Of a stretch of 64,000 nt of DNA, positions 43,790-51,592 are shown one piece after another (position 1 is the stretch's first letter; every line of letters starts with the position of its first letter). A program made the position numbers and the translations under genes. A model generated the notes under the pieces. The model was given only the letters and a program-made list of their open reading frames with translations, searched no databases and was not told the DNA's origin. Origin of the DNA: JBCAWW01 sp039024315 (GTDB lineage Bacteria; Bacteroidota; Bacteroidia; J057); assembly GCA_039024315.1 (NCBI GenBank), contig JBCCQN010000003.1, positions 91,729-155,728 of the forward strand. Reading direction: 5' to 3'.

Positions 43790-44950
43790 TTAGGAGCCTG
43801 CTACGCAGAACGCTTCTATCTGATCGCATACAAAGGACAACTGTTCTTCCTTTAAACTAGCAGAGCTAGGTAGGCTCAATCCCTGCTCTGCGATACGACT
43901 ACTGTGGCAGTCATCAGTAGAAAAATGGTTAGCTTTCCATAGACTACAATCTTGATACATAGGGAGTTGGTGCATAGGCTTCCAAATGGCCCTACAGCCG
44001 ATACCTTGATCGATCAGATGGGCCATCAAGGCCTCTTTTGAGGGATGCAAGATGCTAAAAAGCCAACAATTGGGCTGGCAAAAAGCCTCGTGCTTTTGTA
44101 GTTGGATGCCTTCTATTTGGCTAAGTCTAGCGGTGTATTTTTCAGTATTATTTCTGCGCCGCAGAACGAATGCCTCTAGTTGTTCTAACTGAGCAAGTCC
44201 TATTGCGGCATGTAAGTTTGAGAGCCGATAATTATAGCCAATCTCGTCATGCCCGTATCTGAGGGCATCTGTCCTTGCTTGCGTACTCAGATGCCTTACT
44301 TTTTGCGCTAGTTCGCTTTCTCGACTCAGAAACATCCCCCCACCACCACTAGTGATAATTTTATTGCCGTTGAAGCTCAATACTCCCATATCGCCCCAAC
44401 TACCACATGGTTTGCCATCATATACGGCACCTAAAGCCTCCGAAGCATCTTCTACCAAGGCCATTTGATATTGACCCGCCAATTGTTGTAGTCGCTCCAT
44501 CTCACAAGCACCTCCGAGGATATGCACTGGTAGCAAGGCTTTGATGTAGCCTTCGCCTTTGGTCCAGTAGCATCCTTCCTCCCGAATTTCGGTTTCGGAG
44601 GCTAGCTTCTGGGCCAAAAGCTCATGATCCATTTGCCAAGTCTCTGGATCAGCATCTACCAAAATGGGGGTGGCACCTAGGTAGCGGATGGCGTTGACTG
44701 GGGCGACAAAAGTAAGGTTAGAGACTAGGACATAATCTCCCGCTCCCACTCCTGCCACGATGAGCGCTAAATGTAGGCCCGCAGTGCCAGAGGCAAGGGC
44801 AACTGCGTTGGGAACTCGTACTTGTCGAATGACCTCTCGTTCAAAGCGTTCCACGAAGGGGCCTGCACTAGAAACCCAATTGGTATCCAAGCACTCCTTA
44901 AGATACTCCCACTCATTACCATTGAGATATGGTTCTGACAATGGAATCAT
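43790..44950 (-). CDS. LegC-like PLP-dependent sugar aminotransferase (DegT/DnrJ/EryC1/StrS family)
   Basis: A 386-residue aminotransferase that would convert a 4-keto-6-deoxy UDP-sugar to the 4-amino sugar. It begins MIPLSEPYLNGNEWEYL and has NWVSSAGPFVERFE, SGTAGLHLAL, VEDASEALGAVYDG and the PLP Lys in SFNGNKIITSGGGG. The ATG at 44950 overlaps the dehydratase stop by 4 bp; upstream ATGs would lie inside that gene. Similarity is strongest to LegC/PerA-type enzymes. With the adjacent LegB-like and PtmE-like proteins it forms the start of a legionaminic-acid-type pathway. Three hairpin elements lie in or at the end of the gene. Confidence 0.88.
   Translation of the reverse strand: MIPLSEPYLNGNEWEYLKECLDTNWVSSAGPFVERFEREVIRQVRVPNAVALASGTAGLHLALIVAGVGAGDYVLVSNLTFVAPVNAIRYLGATPILVDADPETWQMDHELLAQKLASETEIREEGCYWTKGEGYIKALLPVHILGGACEMERLQQLAGQYQMALVEDASEALGAVYDGKPCGSWGDMGVLSFNGNKIITSGGGGMFLSRESELAQKVRHLSTQARTDALRYGHDEIGYNYRLSNLHAAIGLAQLEQLEAFVLRRRNNTEKYTARLSQIEGIQLQKHEAFCQPNCWLFSILHPSKEALMAHLIDQGIGCRAIWKPMHQLPMYQDCSLWKANHFSTDDCHSSRIAEQGLSLPSSASLKEEQLSFVCDQIEAFCVAGS
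43798..43813 (-). repeat. GCGTT-hairpin element
   Basis: On the - strand AAGCGTT plus stem CTGC/GCAG with loop GTA. It forms the last codons of the aminotransferase gene (EAFCVAGS), so it may have replaced the original C-terminus. Confidence 0.8.
44154..44168 (-). repeat. CGTT-hairpin element
   Basis: On the - strand TTCGTT plus stem CTGC/GCAG with loop GGC, in sense orientation in the aminotransferase (peptide VLRRRN). Confidence 0.65.
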
Positions 44951-45936
44951 AGCTGATAGGATTGAGGTGGGTAGTGTTTGAGGTTTTCCGCTTCGCGGAA
45001 CCAAGCGATGGTTTCCGTAAGGCCTGCTTTTAAATTGTATTGAGCCTGCCAAGACGTAAGCTCTTGTAATCGGGATGCATCGCCGCAAAGTCTAAAAACC
45101 TCGCTCTTGTCCGGCCGTATCCGTTGGGGATCTTGCACGATCGGCGTCTCCGGATTTAGAAGGTCGATTAGAGTCTTGGCTAAGGATTCGATGCTTACTT
45201 CTTGGCCGGTTGCAATATTAAGGGTTTGGCCAATGGTAGCCTTAGATTGGGCGATAGCATATAGAGCGGCTACGCAATCTTTTACGTACAAAAAGTCCCG
45301 GCTGGGCCGCAAATCTCCTAGTTCGAGTCTTGGCGTTCTGCGCAGCAGTTGTAATAAAATACTCGGCAAAACTCCTCTTAGAGACTGTCTGGGGCCATAA
45401 TTGTTGAAGGGGCGGACGACACTTACTGGGAGATCAAAGCTGCGATAAAAAGCTTCGCCTTGGGCTTCCATGCCAATTTTGCTTGCGCTATATGGACTTT
45501 GCCCTCGTACGGGATGCTGTTCATTAATTGGGATTTGCTGGGCTGTACCATACACTTCAGAAGTTGACATGAGGATCACACGCTCGCATTGATGTTTACG
45601 AGCCGCTTGCAACAGATTGATGCTCCCCAATACATTGGTAGATACATAACTAGCTGGCGCTTGATAACTAAAAGGAATCGCGATGAGTGCTGCTAGATGG
45701 AATACAGTGTGAACCTCTCTCAGCTGCTGCTCTACCCAAAAAGGATCGCGTATGTCTCCCGCTATGACCTCTAATTGAGGATGAGATTTACTTTTGTAAG
45801 GATCAAGCCAACCCCAGTTACCATTACTATGATAGTGGACCAACGCTCTGACAGGATGCCCTGTAGCGAGGAGGTATTCCACAAGGTGGCTTCCAATAAA
45901 TCCGCCTGCGCCACTAACGGCTAAGAGTGCTTTCAT
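44947..45936 (-). CDS. LegB-like NAD-dependent UDP-sugar 4,6-dehydratase
   Basis: A 329-residue extended SDR with AVSGAGGFIGSHLVEYLL, the LegB-like segment NGNWGWLD, STSEVYGTAQ, the catalytic YSASK and RPFNNYGPRQS, then LRPSRDFLYVKD. LegB removes water from UDP-GlcNAc (GDP-GlcNAc in some species) to give a 4-keto-6-deoxy sugar. I chose the ATG at 45936, which overlaps the upstream stop region; an ATG further upstream lies inside the preceding gene. It is followed by the LegC-like aminotransferase with a 4-bp overlap. Two hairpin elements lie inside. Confidence 0.9.
   Translation of the reverse strand: MKALLAVSGAGGFIGSHLVEYLLATGHPVRALVHYHSNGNWGWLDPYKSKSHPQLEVIAGDIRDPFWVEQQLREVHTVFHLAALIAIPFSYQAPASYVSTNVLGSINLLQAARKHQCERVILMSTSEVYGTAQQIPINEQHPVRGQSPYSASKIGMEAQGEAFYRSFDLPVSVVRPFNNYGPRQSLRGVLPSILLQLLRRTPRLELGDLRPSRDFLYVKDCVAALYAIAQSKATIGQTLNIATGQEVSIESLAKTLIDLLNPETPIVQDPQRIRPDKSEVFRLCGDASRLQELTSWQAQYNLKAGLTETIAWFREAENLKHYPPQSYQL
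44988..45000 (-). repeat. hairpin element lacking the GCG of the foot
   Basis: On the - strand GGTT plus stem CCGC/GCGG with loop GAA, inside the LegB-like gene near its 3' end (WFREAEN). Confidence 0.6.
45333..45348 (+). repeat. GCGTT-hairpin element
   Basis: GCGTT plus stem CTGC/GCAG with loop GCA, antisense in the LegB-like gene (peptide LLRRTPR). Confidence 0.8.
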
Positions 45937-45938
45937 CT

Positions 45939-46994
45939 CTAGTTTATCTCCAGGTGGCGGATGTCTTCTTGCGCCTTGTGATAGTCTTCGGGCGTGCCGA
46001 TATCCAACCAATATCCATCCAAAGGTACAGAAATGACCTTTTTATTTTGCTGGATTAGCTTTTCAATCAAATCGGTAGCGTCAAATACTTCGTTTGGAGG
46101 AATATTGGCCAGCTCTTTTTGCTTGATCAGGTAGATTCCGGCATTGGTTTGATAAGACATTTTGGGCTTTTCATCTATGCCATAAACCTGTCCATAGTGC
46201 GTATCTAGCACTGCAAAAGGCACTTGAAACTCAAAACGAGTGGCCGCAATAGCCATATCGGCCTCACTTTGCTGGTAGGCTTTAAAAAAGTGTGCTAGGT
46301 TGATATTGGTCAATAAATCAGCATTGATGATGAGCAAATCTTCTCTTTGCCAATTATCGATCAAGCCTGCACCGCCGATGGTTCCCAAAGCCTGATCTTC
46401 AACATGAAACGCTAAGTTTACCTCTGGGAGCTTTTGCCTAAGGCGAGCTTCAATCTGCTGATGATGGTAGCGGGTGCATAGATGAACTCGCTGGATACCA
46501 TACTGCCCCAAAAGATCGATCAGATGCTCTATGATCGTTTTGTTGCCCAAAGGCAATAAAGGTTTAGGCGTTTCTTGGGTATAAGGCCGCAACCGCTTGC
46601 CTTGTCCCCCTGCCATAATCAAGGCTTCTAGCGGTAAAATAGACTTAGTGTCTGCTAGGTCGATGAGGTCGATGATGTGATGTCCTTCGTCAAGTAAGGG
46701 CAAAATTTGCAGACCAGAGGCGCGAAAGGAATCCATTTGGTCCGGACTGAGGTTGCCGTCGGTGACGAACGCAAAGTCAGGGTCCATAAAGACTCTAACG
46801 GGATCATCGAGTTGAAGATTACGGAGGAGACCATTGCGAATATCGCGATCAGAAAGCGTCCCGATTAGTCGCTGCTTTTCTTCCAGCACAAAGAGCTGGG
46901 TGCCACTGGGAAGTAGATTGAGTCGCTCGAGGGCGGCTCTCATAGTTTCCTGGGCGTATATATAGGAGGTTTGCTTGAGGCTTGTGTGACTCAT
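45939..46994 (-). CDS. PtmE-like nucleotidyltransferase with N-terminal CBS pair
   Basis: A 351-residue protein. Two CBS-type repeats (about 1-115, LIGTLSDRDIRNGLLR) precede a nucleotidyltransferase domain with LEALIMAGGQGKRLRPYT, PKPLLPLGNKTIIEHLI and INADLLTNIN. In Campylobacter jejuni PtmE, with the same architecture, makes GDP-glucosamine for legionaminic acid synthesis. The ATG at 46994 is preferred because similarity starts at SHTSLKQ; 47030 is an alternative. It overlaps or abuts the LegB-like gene. The other legionaminate enzymes (LegG, LegI, LegF, GlmS-like) are not in the window. Confidence 0.87.
   Translation of the reverse strand: MSHTSLKQTSYIYAQETMRAALERLNLLPSGTQLFVLEEKQRLIGTLSDRDIRNGLLRNLQLDDPVRVFMDPDFAFVTDGNLSPDQMDSFRASGLQILPLLDEGHHIIDLIDLADTKSILPLEALIMAGGQGKRLRPYTQETPKPLLPLGNKTIIEHLIDLLGQYGIQRVHLCTRYHHQQIEARLRQKLPEVNLAFHVEDQALGTIGGAGLIDNWQREDLLIINADLLTNINLAHFFKAYQQSEADMAIAATRFEFQVPFAVLDTHYGQVYGIDEKPKMSYQTNAGIYLIKQKELANIPPNEVFDATDLIEKLIQQNKKVISVPLDGYWLDIGTPEDYHKAQEDIRHLEIN
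46757..46772 (-). repeat. GCGTT-hairpin element
   Basis: On the - strand GCGTT plus stem CGTC/GACG with loop ACC, in sense orientation in the PtmE-like gene (peptide FAFVTDG). Confidence 0.5.
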
Positions 46995-47058
46995 GTTAGG
47001 TTTGGGTGAGCGAAAAGTAGTTATTTTCACCCAAAATATTCGTCAAGATGTAAGGTTT

Positions 47059-47631
47059 TCAGTGGATGCGTTTTACTTTGCCCTCGCTCAGTTCATATCG
47101 TTGCTTACTCTCTGGGCAGTGAGCGACATCGTTTTCATCAAATTCGAGGCGGTGCCCATATTCACTCATCCAGCCGATTTGCCGCGCGGGATTACCCACC
47201 ATCAAGGCGTAAGCAGGCACATCTTTGGTAATCACAGTACCGGCTCCCACAAAAGCATAAGGAGCTAGCTTTACCCCACAGACAATGGTCGCATTGGCCC
47301 CTATGCTTACCCCTTTGGCAAGGTGGGTGATAGCATATTGACCTTTGCGGACGATACCAGAACGGGGGTTTTTGATGTTGGTAAACACCATAGAAGGTCC
47401 TAAAAAGACTTGGTCTTCACAAATTACGCCTTCGTAAATAGAGACATTGTTTTGGACTTTAACGCCATTGCCAATTTCTACGCCATTGGCGACAAATACA
47501 TTCTGACCAAAGGAGCAGTTTTCTCCAATTTTACAACCTGACATTAGATGGCAAAAGTGCCATACTTTAGTCCCTTTACCGATGGTCGCGCCTTCATCAA
47601 CAATAGCGCTAGGGTGTACGAAATAATCCAT
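47059..47631 (-). CDS. WbpD/WlbB-like hexapeptide-repeat N-acetyltransferase
   Basis: A 190-residue left-handed beta-helix enzyme beginning VHPSAIVDEGATIGKGTKVWHFCHLM, with NCSFGQNVFVAN, VKVQNNVSIYEGV, GPSMVFTNIKNPRS and the C-terminal VGNPARQIGWMSEYGHRL. It closely resembles WbpD, which acetylates the 3-amino group of a UDP-2,3-diamino-glucuronate, or related WlbB and FdtC enzymes. Its ATG follows the MarR stop codon directly (TAGATG). The sugar could be the amino sugar made by the neighbouring LegC-like aminotransferase. Confidence 0.9.
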   Translation of the reverse strand: MDYFVHPSAIVDEGATIGKGTKVWHFCHLMSGCKIGENCSFGQNVFVANGVEIGNGVKVQNNVSIYEGVICEDQVFLGPSMVFTNIKNPRSGIVRKGQYAITHLAKGVSIGANATIVCGVKLAPYAFVGAGTVITKDVPAYALMVGNPARQIGWMSEYGHRLEFDENDVAHCPESKQRYELSEGKVKRIH

Positions 47632-48102
47632 CTAGGCAGAAACTTCTTTAGAGATGGTACGGAGCTGGTCGAGTATTTCGTTGAGTTGCTCGGCTTGTTC
47701 TTCTGAGATACCCATTGCAAATCCTTTTACGTTGACATTCTTGTCAATTTCCTGTAAGAGTTCAAGCCCTGTATCGGTGATGACAACATCAACTAATCTT
47801 TTATCGGTTTTGCAGGTTTTACGCACCACTAATTGTTTCCTGACCAAGCGATCGACAATGCGAGAAACATCCGACATGCGATCTAGCATTCTATCTCTAA
47901 TGTCAGAGGTTGAAATTGGCTCTGGATATTGACCTCTCAAAATGCGTAGTACATTAAATTGCTGAAGGGTTATCCCATAAGGTTTAAATGTCTGCTTTTG
48001 CAGCCCTATCAGCCAGTTATTGGTAAAGAGTAGGTTTACTATGGCCCTTTCTTTGGCGGATCGGAAAGGGGTTTTTTGTTTGATCTCGTCTTCTAAGCGC
48101 AT
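47632..48102 (-). CDS. MarR-family transcriptional regulator
   Basis: A 156-residue winged-helix protein with the MarR pattern: LQQFNVLRILRGQYPEPIST, the recognition region DRMSDVSRIVDRLVRKQLVVR and the wing TCKTDKRLVDVVITDTG. It is the first gene of the right end of the - strand locus and is translationally adjacent to the WbpD-like gene. It may control this operon in response to a small ligand. The ligand and operator are unknown. Confidence 0.9.
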   Translation of the reverse strand: MRLEDEIKQKTPFRSAKERAIVNLLFTNNWLIGLQKQTFKPYGITLQQFNVLRILRGQYPEPISTSDIRDRMLDRMSDVSRIVDRLVRKQLVVRKTCKTDKRLVDVVITDTGLELLQEIDKNVNVKGFAMGISEEQAEQLNEILDQLRTISKEVSA

Positions 48103-48201
48103 GAAAAACGGTAACTATGTCTGTCCAAGAAATAAAAATACAATAATTTGAATATTAGCTGTCACAAATTCTACCTTTTAGGGGTTAGAAAAGAAAAAAT
48201 T

Positions 48202-48420
48202 ATGGAAGATAGACAGCGAATTCTCTCCTTTTTCTTCGAAAATGGCACTTATGATGCCGCAGGCAATATAGATGTAACTGAGAAACTATACGAGGTGTTT
48301 CCCCGCGAACAAATAGAAGTGATCAAATACATTATGCCTTCGGCTACAGAAAAAGGGATCTACTTCACCGTGGTATTTATCCAGAAGGAAGAAAATGCGA
48401 AAAAAGGCATGGGTTTCTAG
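48202..48420 (+). CDS. conserved small protein of unknown function
   Basis: A 72-residue product from the ATG at 48202, preceded by the purine-rich GAAAAGAAAAAA. A longer frame begins at 48148. The sequence (RQRILSFFFENGTYDAAGNI, then VTEKLYEVFP and a FTVVFIQKEEN strand) is mildly acidic and has no membrane segment or known motif. Its stop codon overlaps the stop of the convergent nucleoside transporter in a shared CTAG. The codon use looks normal, so it is likely a real gene. Confidence 0.6.
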   Translation: MEDRQRILSFFFENGTYDAAGNIDVTEKLYEVFPREQIEVIKYIMPSATEKGIYFTVVFIQKEENAKKGMGF

Positions 48421-50249
48421 ACAATTAGCCCTGCCAAAACCGCCGTCATAAAGGCCGCAATGGTTCCACCAATGAGAGATTTTATCCCTAATTCGGAAAG
48501 GGTTTTTCTTTGCCCTGGGGCCAGTGCGCCTATGCCGCCAATTTGTATCCCGATGGAGGAAAAATTGGCAAAACCACATAAGGCATAGGTCGAAATGATG
48601 ACCGATTTGTAGTTGGCAAAGAGGCCGATCTGCTTAGCATCTCCCATAGAGGTGTAGGCCACAAATTCATTAATGATCGTTTTTTCTCCCAAGAGCTGAC
48701 CCACAATCATGAGGTCATCGCTAGGGACACCCAATAGCCATGCCACAGGGGCAAAGAGCAAGCCAAAGATGTATTGCAAGTTGAATTGTGAGTACCTGCC
48801 ATCTGTGCTAGCTGCTACCCAATCATTGAGATTGGTCCATTCTCCAATTTGATCGGCTAGGCCCCAATTGACCATGCGAATTAGGGCGATAAAAACTAGG
48901 AGCATCACGCCAACATTAACCGCGAGTTTTAGGCCGTCTGTTGTACCATTGGTGATGGCGTCAAGAAGATTGGAACCAATTCTATCCTTCGGGACATCAA
49001 GATCTTCGTTGACCTCTTCCGTCTCAGGTACTAGCATCTTGGCCGCTACGAGAGCAGCTGGAGCAGAAATAATCGAAGCCGTAAGCAAATGTTTGGCAAA
49101 TAACAGCCGCTGGGCCTCATCGGTACCACCGAGGAATAGCACATAACCAGCAAAAACGCTCCCAGCAATCGTAGCCATACCTCCAGTCATCAGGGCCATG
49201 ATCTCCGAGCGGGTCATTTTTTCCAAATAAGGACGTACTAGAAGCGGTGATTCTGTTTGACCAAGAAAGATATTACCTGCCGCCGCTAGACTCTCAGCAC
49301 CAGAGAGGCGCATGGTCTTTTTCATCAACCAAGCAAAACCATATACTACCTTTTGTAGGATGCCGGCATAGTACAAAATAGCCATTAGAGCGGAGAAGAA
49401 TACAATGGTAGGCAGCACCTGTAGGGCGAAAATTAGCCCACTATTGCCGTTGACCAAGCCTCCAAAAAGAAAGCTGACGCCCGACTCGGTAAAGCCTAAT
49501 ATCTCTACAAAAACTTCGGAAATCTTTTCGAAAATCCAGCTGGCGCCGGGTACTTTAAGGACTAAAACTGCCAAAAAGAGTTGTAAGCCAATGCCAGTAG
49601 CCACCAGCCGCCAATCAATCCGCTTACGATTGGTACTGAGCAAATAGGCTACGCCCAGCAAAAAGGCCATCCCGAGTATCGCCCTAAGGAGAGACATGAG
49701 AGAAAAGCCGCCCGTATCCATAACTAAGCGCTTAAGTTGAAACGTTCCCGCAGGGCCTGCCAGAGTCAAAAGGGAAGAATCTGCTGAGAACGCAAGACTA
49801 TAACCCTCCTGAACTCTTTGGGAGGAAAAGTCATTGGCATTTAGATTGCCTACAGAACGTCCCCCTTGAAACATATTGATGGAGGCTTCTCCATTGCGTA
49901 CCACATAACGGACTGAGTCAATTTGGATACTTTGATCTGCGAGCCCCAACTGGAGAAAAACACTGTCTTTAGTACGGCTATACCCCCCCTCTACCAAAAT
50001 ATTTTGGCCTGCTAGATTGTAGCGGAAGCCGAGGTCAGGGGTGAAAATAAAGAGTGAACCCTGTTTTGGTTTGATGCTCGTCGAGCTGCCAGGAGCCTGA
50101 AAGCCATCAATAAACCACGAATTGACGAGAGCTTGGCGTAAGCGCATTTGTCGAGCGTCTTCCGTAGAAGATTGGCCTAAGCTTTTGGTTGGAATAGAAA
50201 AGCACAGAAAAAAACAGATGATTGCACTTAGTAGGCTGGTAGCTCTCAT
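48417..50249 (-). CDS. NupC-type concentrative nucleoside transporter with long N-terminal periplasmic extension
   Basis: The 610-residue product carries the CNT transporter core after about residue 190. Its substrate motif is LGQTESPLLVRPYLEKMTRSE, with many helices following. Core CNT proteins are about 400 residues. Here a signal-like helix (SLLSAIICFFLCFSIPTKSLG) is followed by about 150 residues of predicted beta structure (QALVNSWFIDGF...GSLFIFTPDLGFRYNL...NILVEGGYSRT), resembling a lipocalin-like domain. The ATG at 50249 is preferred because it starts at the signal. It would import nucleosides with Na+ or H+. The extension might sense or capture the ligand (inference). Confidence 0.87.
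   Translation of the reverse strand: MRATSLLSAIICFFLCFSIPTKSLGQSSTEDARQMRLRQALVNSWFIDGFQAPGSSTSIKPKQGSLFIFTPDLGFRYNLAGQNILVEGGYSRTKDSVFLQLGLADQSIQIDSVRYVVRNGEASINMFQGGRSVGNLNANDFSSQRVQEGYSLAFSADSSLLTLAGPAGTFQLKRLVMDTGGFSLMSLLRAILGMAFLLGVAYLLSTNRKRIDWRLVATGIGLQLFLAVLVLKVPGASWIFEKISEVFVEILGFTESGVSFLFGGLVNGNSGLIFALQVLPTIVFFSALMAILYYAGILQKVVYGFAWLMKKTMRLSGAESLAAAGNIFLGQTESPLLVRPYLEKMTRSEIMALMTGGMATIAGSVFAGYVLFLGGTDEAQRLLFAKHLLTASIISAPAALVAAKMLVPETEEVNEDLDVPKDRIGSNLLDAITNGTTDGLKLAVNVGVMLLVFIALIRMVNWGLADQIGEWTNLNDWVAASTDGRYSQFNLQYIFGLLFAPVAWLLGVPSDDLMIVGQLLGEKTIINEFVAYTSMGDAKQIGLFANYKSVIISTYALCGFANFSSIGIQIGGIGALAPGQRKTLSELGIKSLIGGTIAAFMTAVLAGLIV
49743..49755 (+). repeat. CGTT-hairpin element
   Basis: CGTT plus stem CCC/GGG with loop GCA, antisense in the transporter gene (peptide PAGTF). 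Confidence 0.5.
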
Positions 50250-50298
50250 AGTAAAGTAGGTGTATCCCTTCAAATATAGACCAGCAAAGCCAAAAAGC

Positions 50299-51585
50299 CT
50301 ACAAATAGATACTTAATCCTCCATTAGCGCGAATTCCTCTACCTAAGGTCGGTAAAATTGCACCCATACTATTGTCCAAAGCCACAAAAAGCGCCACTTG
50401 ATTACTTTCGTTCCATTTGAATCGGTATTGTCCAAACAAGCCCCAACCAAAGCTTTCCATTCCTCCGCCATAAAAGTGGGTGCCTAATAATAAGGATTTA
50501 TTGACTTGCTTTTGGTAGCCTAGCACGAAAAAGGGAAGCGTTCCGCCATCGGCAAAAGTATTAAAACCATATTGGACATTGGCCCATACATTGCCACCAT
50601 TGTTGAGCGTATACTGCGCTTGGACTTGGATATTACCGCCTACCCCTGCGGGGAACGTACCCACGGTGCTATCTGGGACAAATAGAGCCTGGACTGTGTC
50701 GATCACAAAAAAATCGTTGATGTCCTGAAGGTTGACATTGAGCAGGCTACCGATTTCTACCCCTTCATAGTTGAAGGCAACTTGGTTGTTAAATTGGCTG
50801 CCATTCCACCAAATGCGGCTGATATTATTGGCACTAATGCCCAACTGTAGGCGATCACTGGCTTGGTATAAAAATCCCAAATCTAGGCCTAGACCCCAAT
50901 TGCCTTGTTGAGCGTCATAGCTAAAAGCCTCGTAGTCGGCGCTGATGTCGATCACCGTACCATCTGATTCGGTAAAAAAGTAGTAATCCAACCGCTGCAA
51001 TTGATTGAAGACTCGACCTTGCAATAATTTTAACCTTAAGCCAAAGTCTAGTTTTCCTTTGCTCAAGGCTGTGCCAATACCATATTCGCTCCATTGGAGG
51101 TTTTGAAATCGTACGTCTTCGTCGGTTACCGGAGTGCCAGCGTAGGGACGGTTACCGTTGAGGACTAAGCCCAGCGTATTGGGGGAAGGTACCTGAAAAA
51201 AGACTGATTGTTGGCGACGATAAGACAAACTCAAAGGCAAACCCTTGAGGCTAAACTGAGCTTGCCCCCCCAACATAAAAGCGGCTCTTAGCTGGTTATT
51301 GGTGCCCAGTTCGCCGATGATACGATCTTTTTCGCCCTGTTCAAGAAAGCTATCCGTAAACTGCAATAAATTGAAAGGTAGGCTGTTAGTGCCTAGGCTA
51401 TAATCTGCATCTAGCCCAATTTGAATCCCTCCATTTAATTGTTGTTGGGCGAGAAGCGCTGGTTGCCAATAAGTCGCACCAATCTGCTGCGGTTGAAAAC
51501 GAAAGGCAAAACCCGTTTGGGCAATTAGCGGACTCAAGCACAGCAAAAGGCTGAAGAGGATGAAATATCTTTTTGTTTGCAACAT
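50299..51585 (-). CDS. DUF5723-like outer-membrane beta-barrel protein
   Basis: A 428-residue protein with a signal peptide (FILFSLLLCLSPLIAQ). The mature chain is made of alternating aromatic beta strands with NISRIWWNGSQFNN, GLGLDLGFLYQASDRLQLGIS and a terminal ANGGLSIYL. This fits the DUF5723/PorP-like barrels of Bacteroidota outer membranes. It lies 8 bp after the large lipoprotein gene upstream, so the two probably form an operon. Its function is unknown; gliding or secretion links are possible by analogy only. Confidence 0.82.
   Translation of the reverse strand: MLQTKRYFILFSLLLCLSPLIAQTGFAFRFQPQQIGATYWQPALLAQQQLNGGIQIGLDADYSLGTNSLPFNLLQFTDSFLEQGEKDRIIGELGTNNQLRAAFMLGGQAQFSLKGLPLSLSYRRQQSVFFQVPSPNTLGLVLNGNRPYAGTPVTDEDVRFQNLQWSEYGIGTALSKGKLDFGLRLKLLQGRVFNQLQRLDYYFFTESDGTVIDISADYEAFSYDAQQGNWGLGLDLGFLYQASDRLQLGISANNISRIWWNGSQFNNQVAFNYEGVEIGSLLNVNLQDINDFFVIDTVQALFVPDSTVGTFPAGVGGNIQVQAQYTLNNGGNVWANVQYGFNTFADGGTLPFFVLGYQKQVNKSLLLGTHFYGGGMESFGWGLFGQYRFKWNESNQVALFVALDNSMGAILPTLGRGIRANGGLSIYL
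50643..50657 (-). repeat. CGTT-hairpin element
   Basis: On the - strand CGTT plus stem CCCC/GGGG with loop GCA, in sense orientation in the barrel gene (peptide TFPAGVG). Confidence 0.65.
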
Positions 51586-51592
51586 GCAGAAC

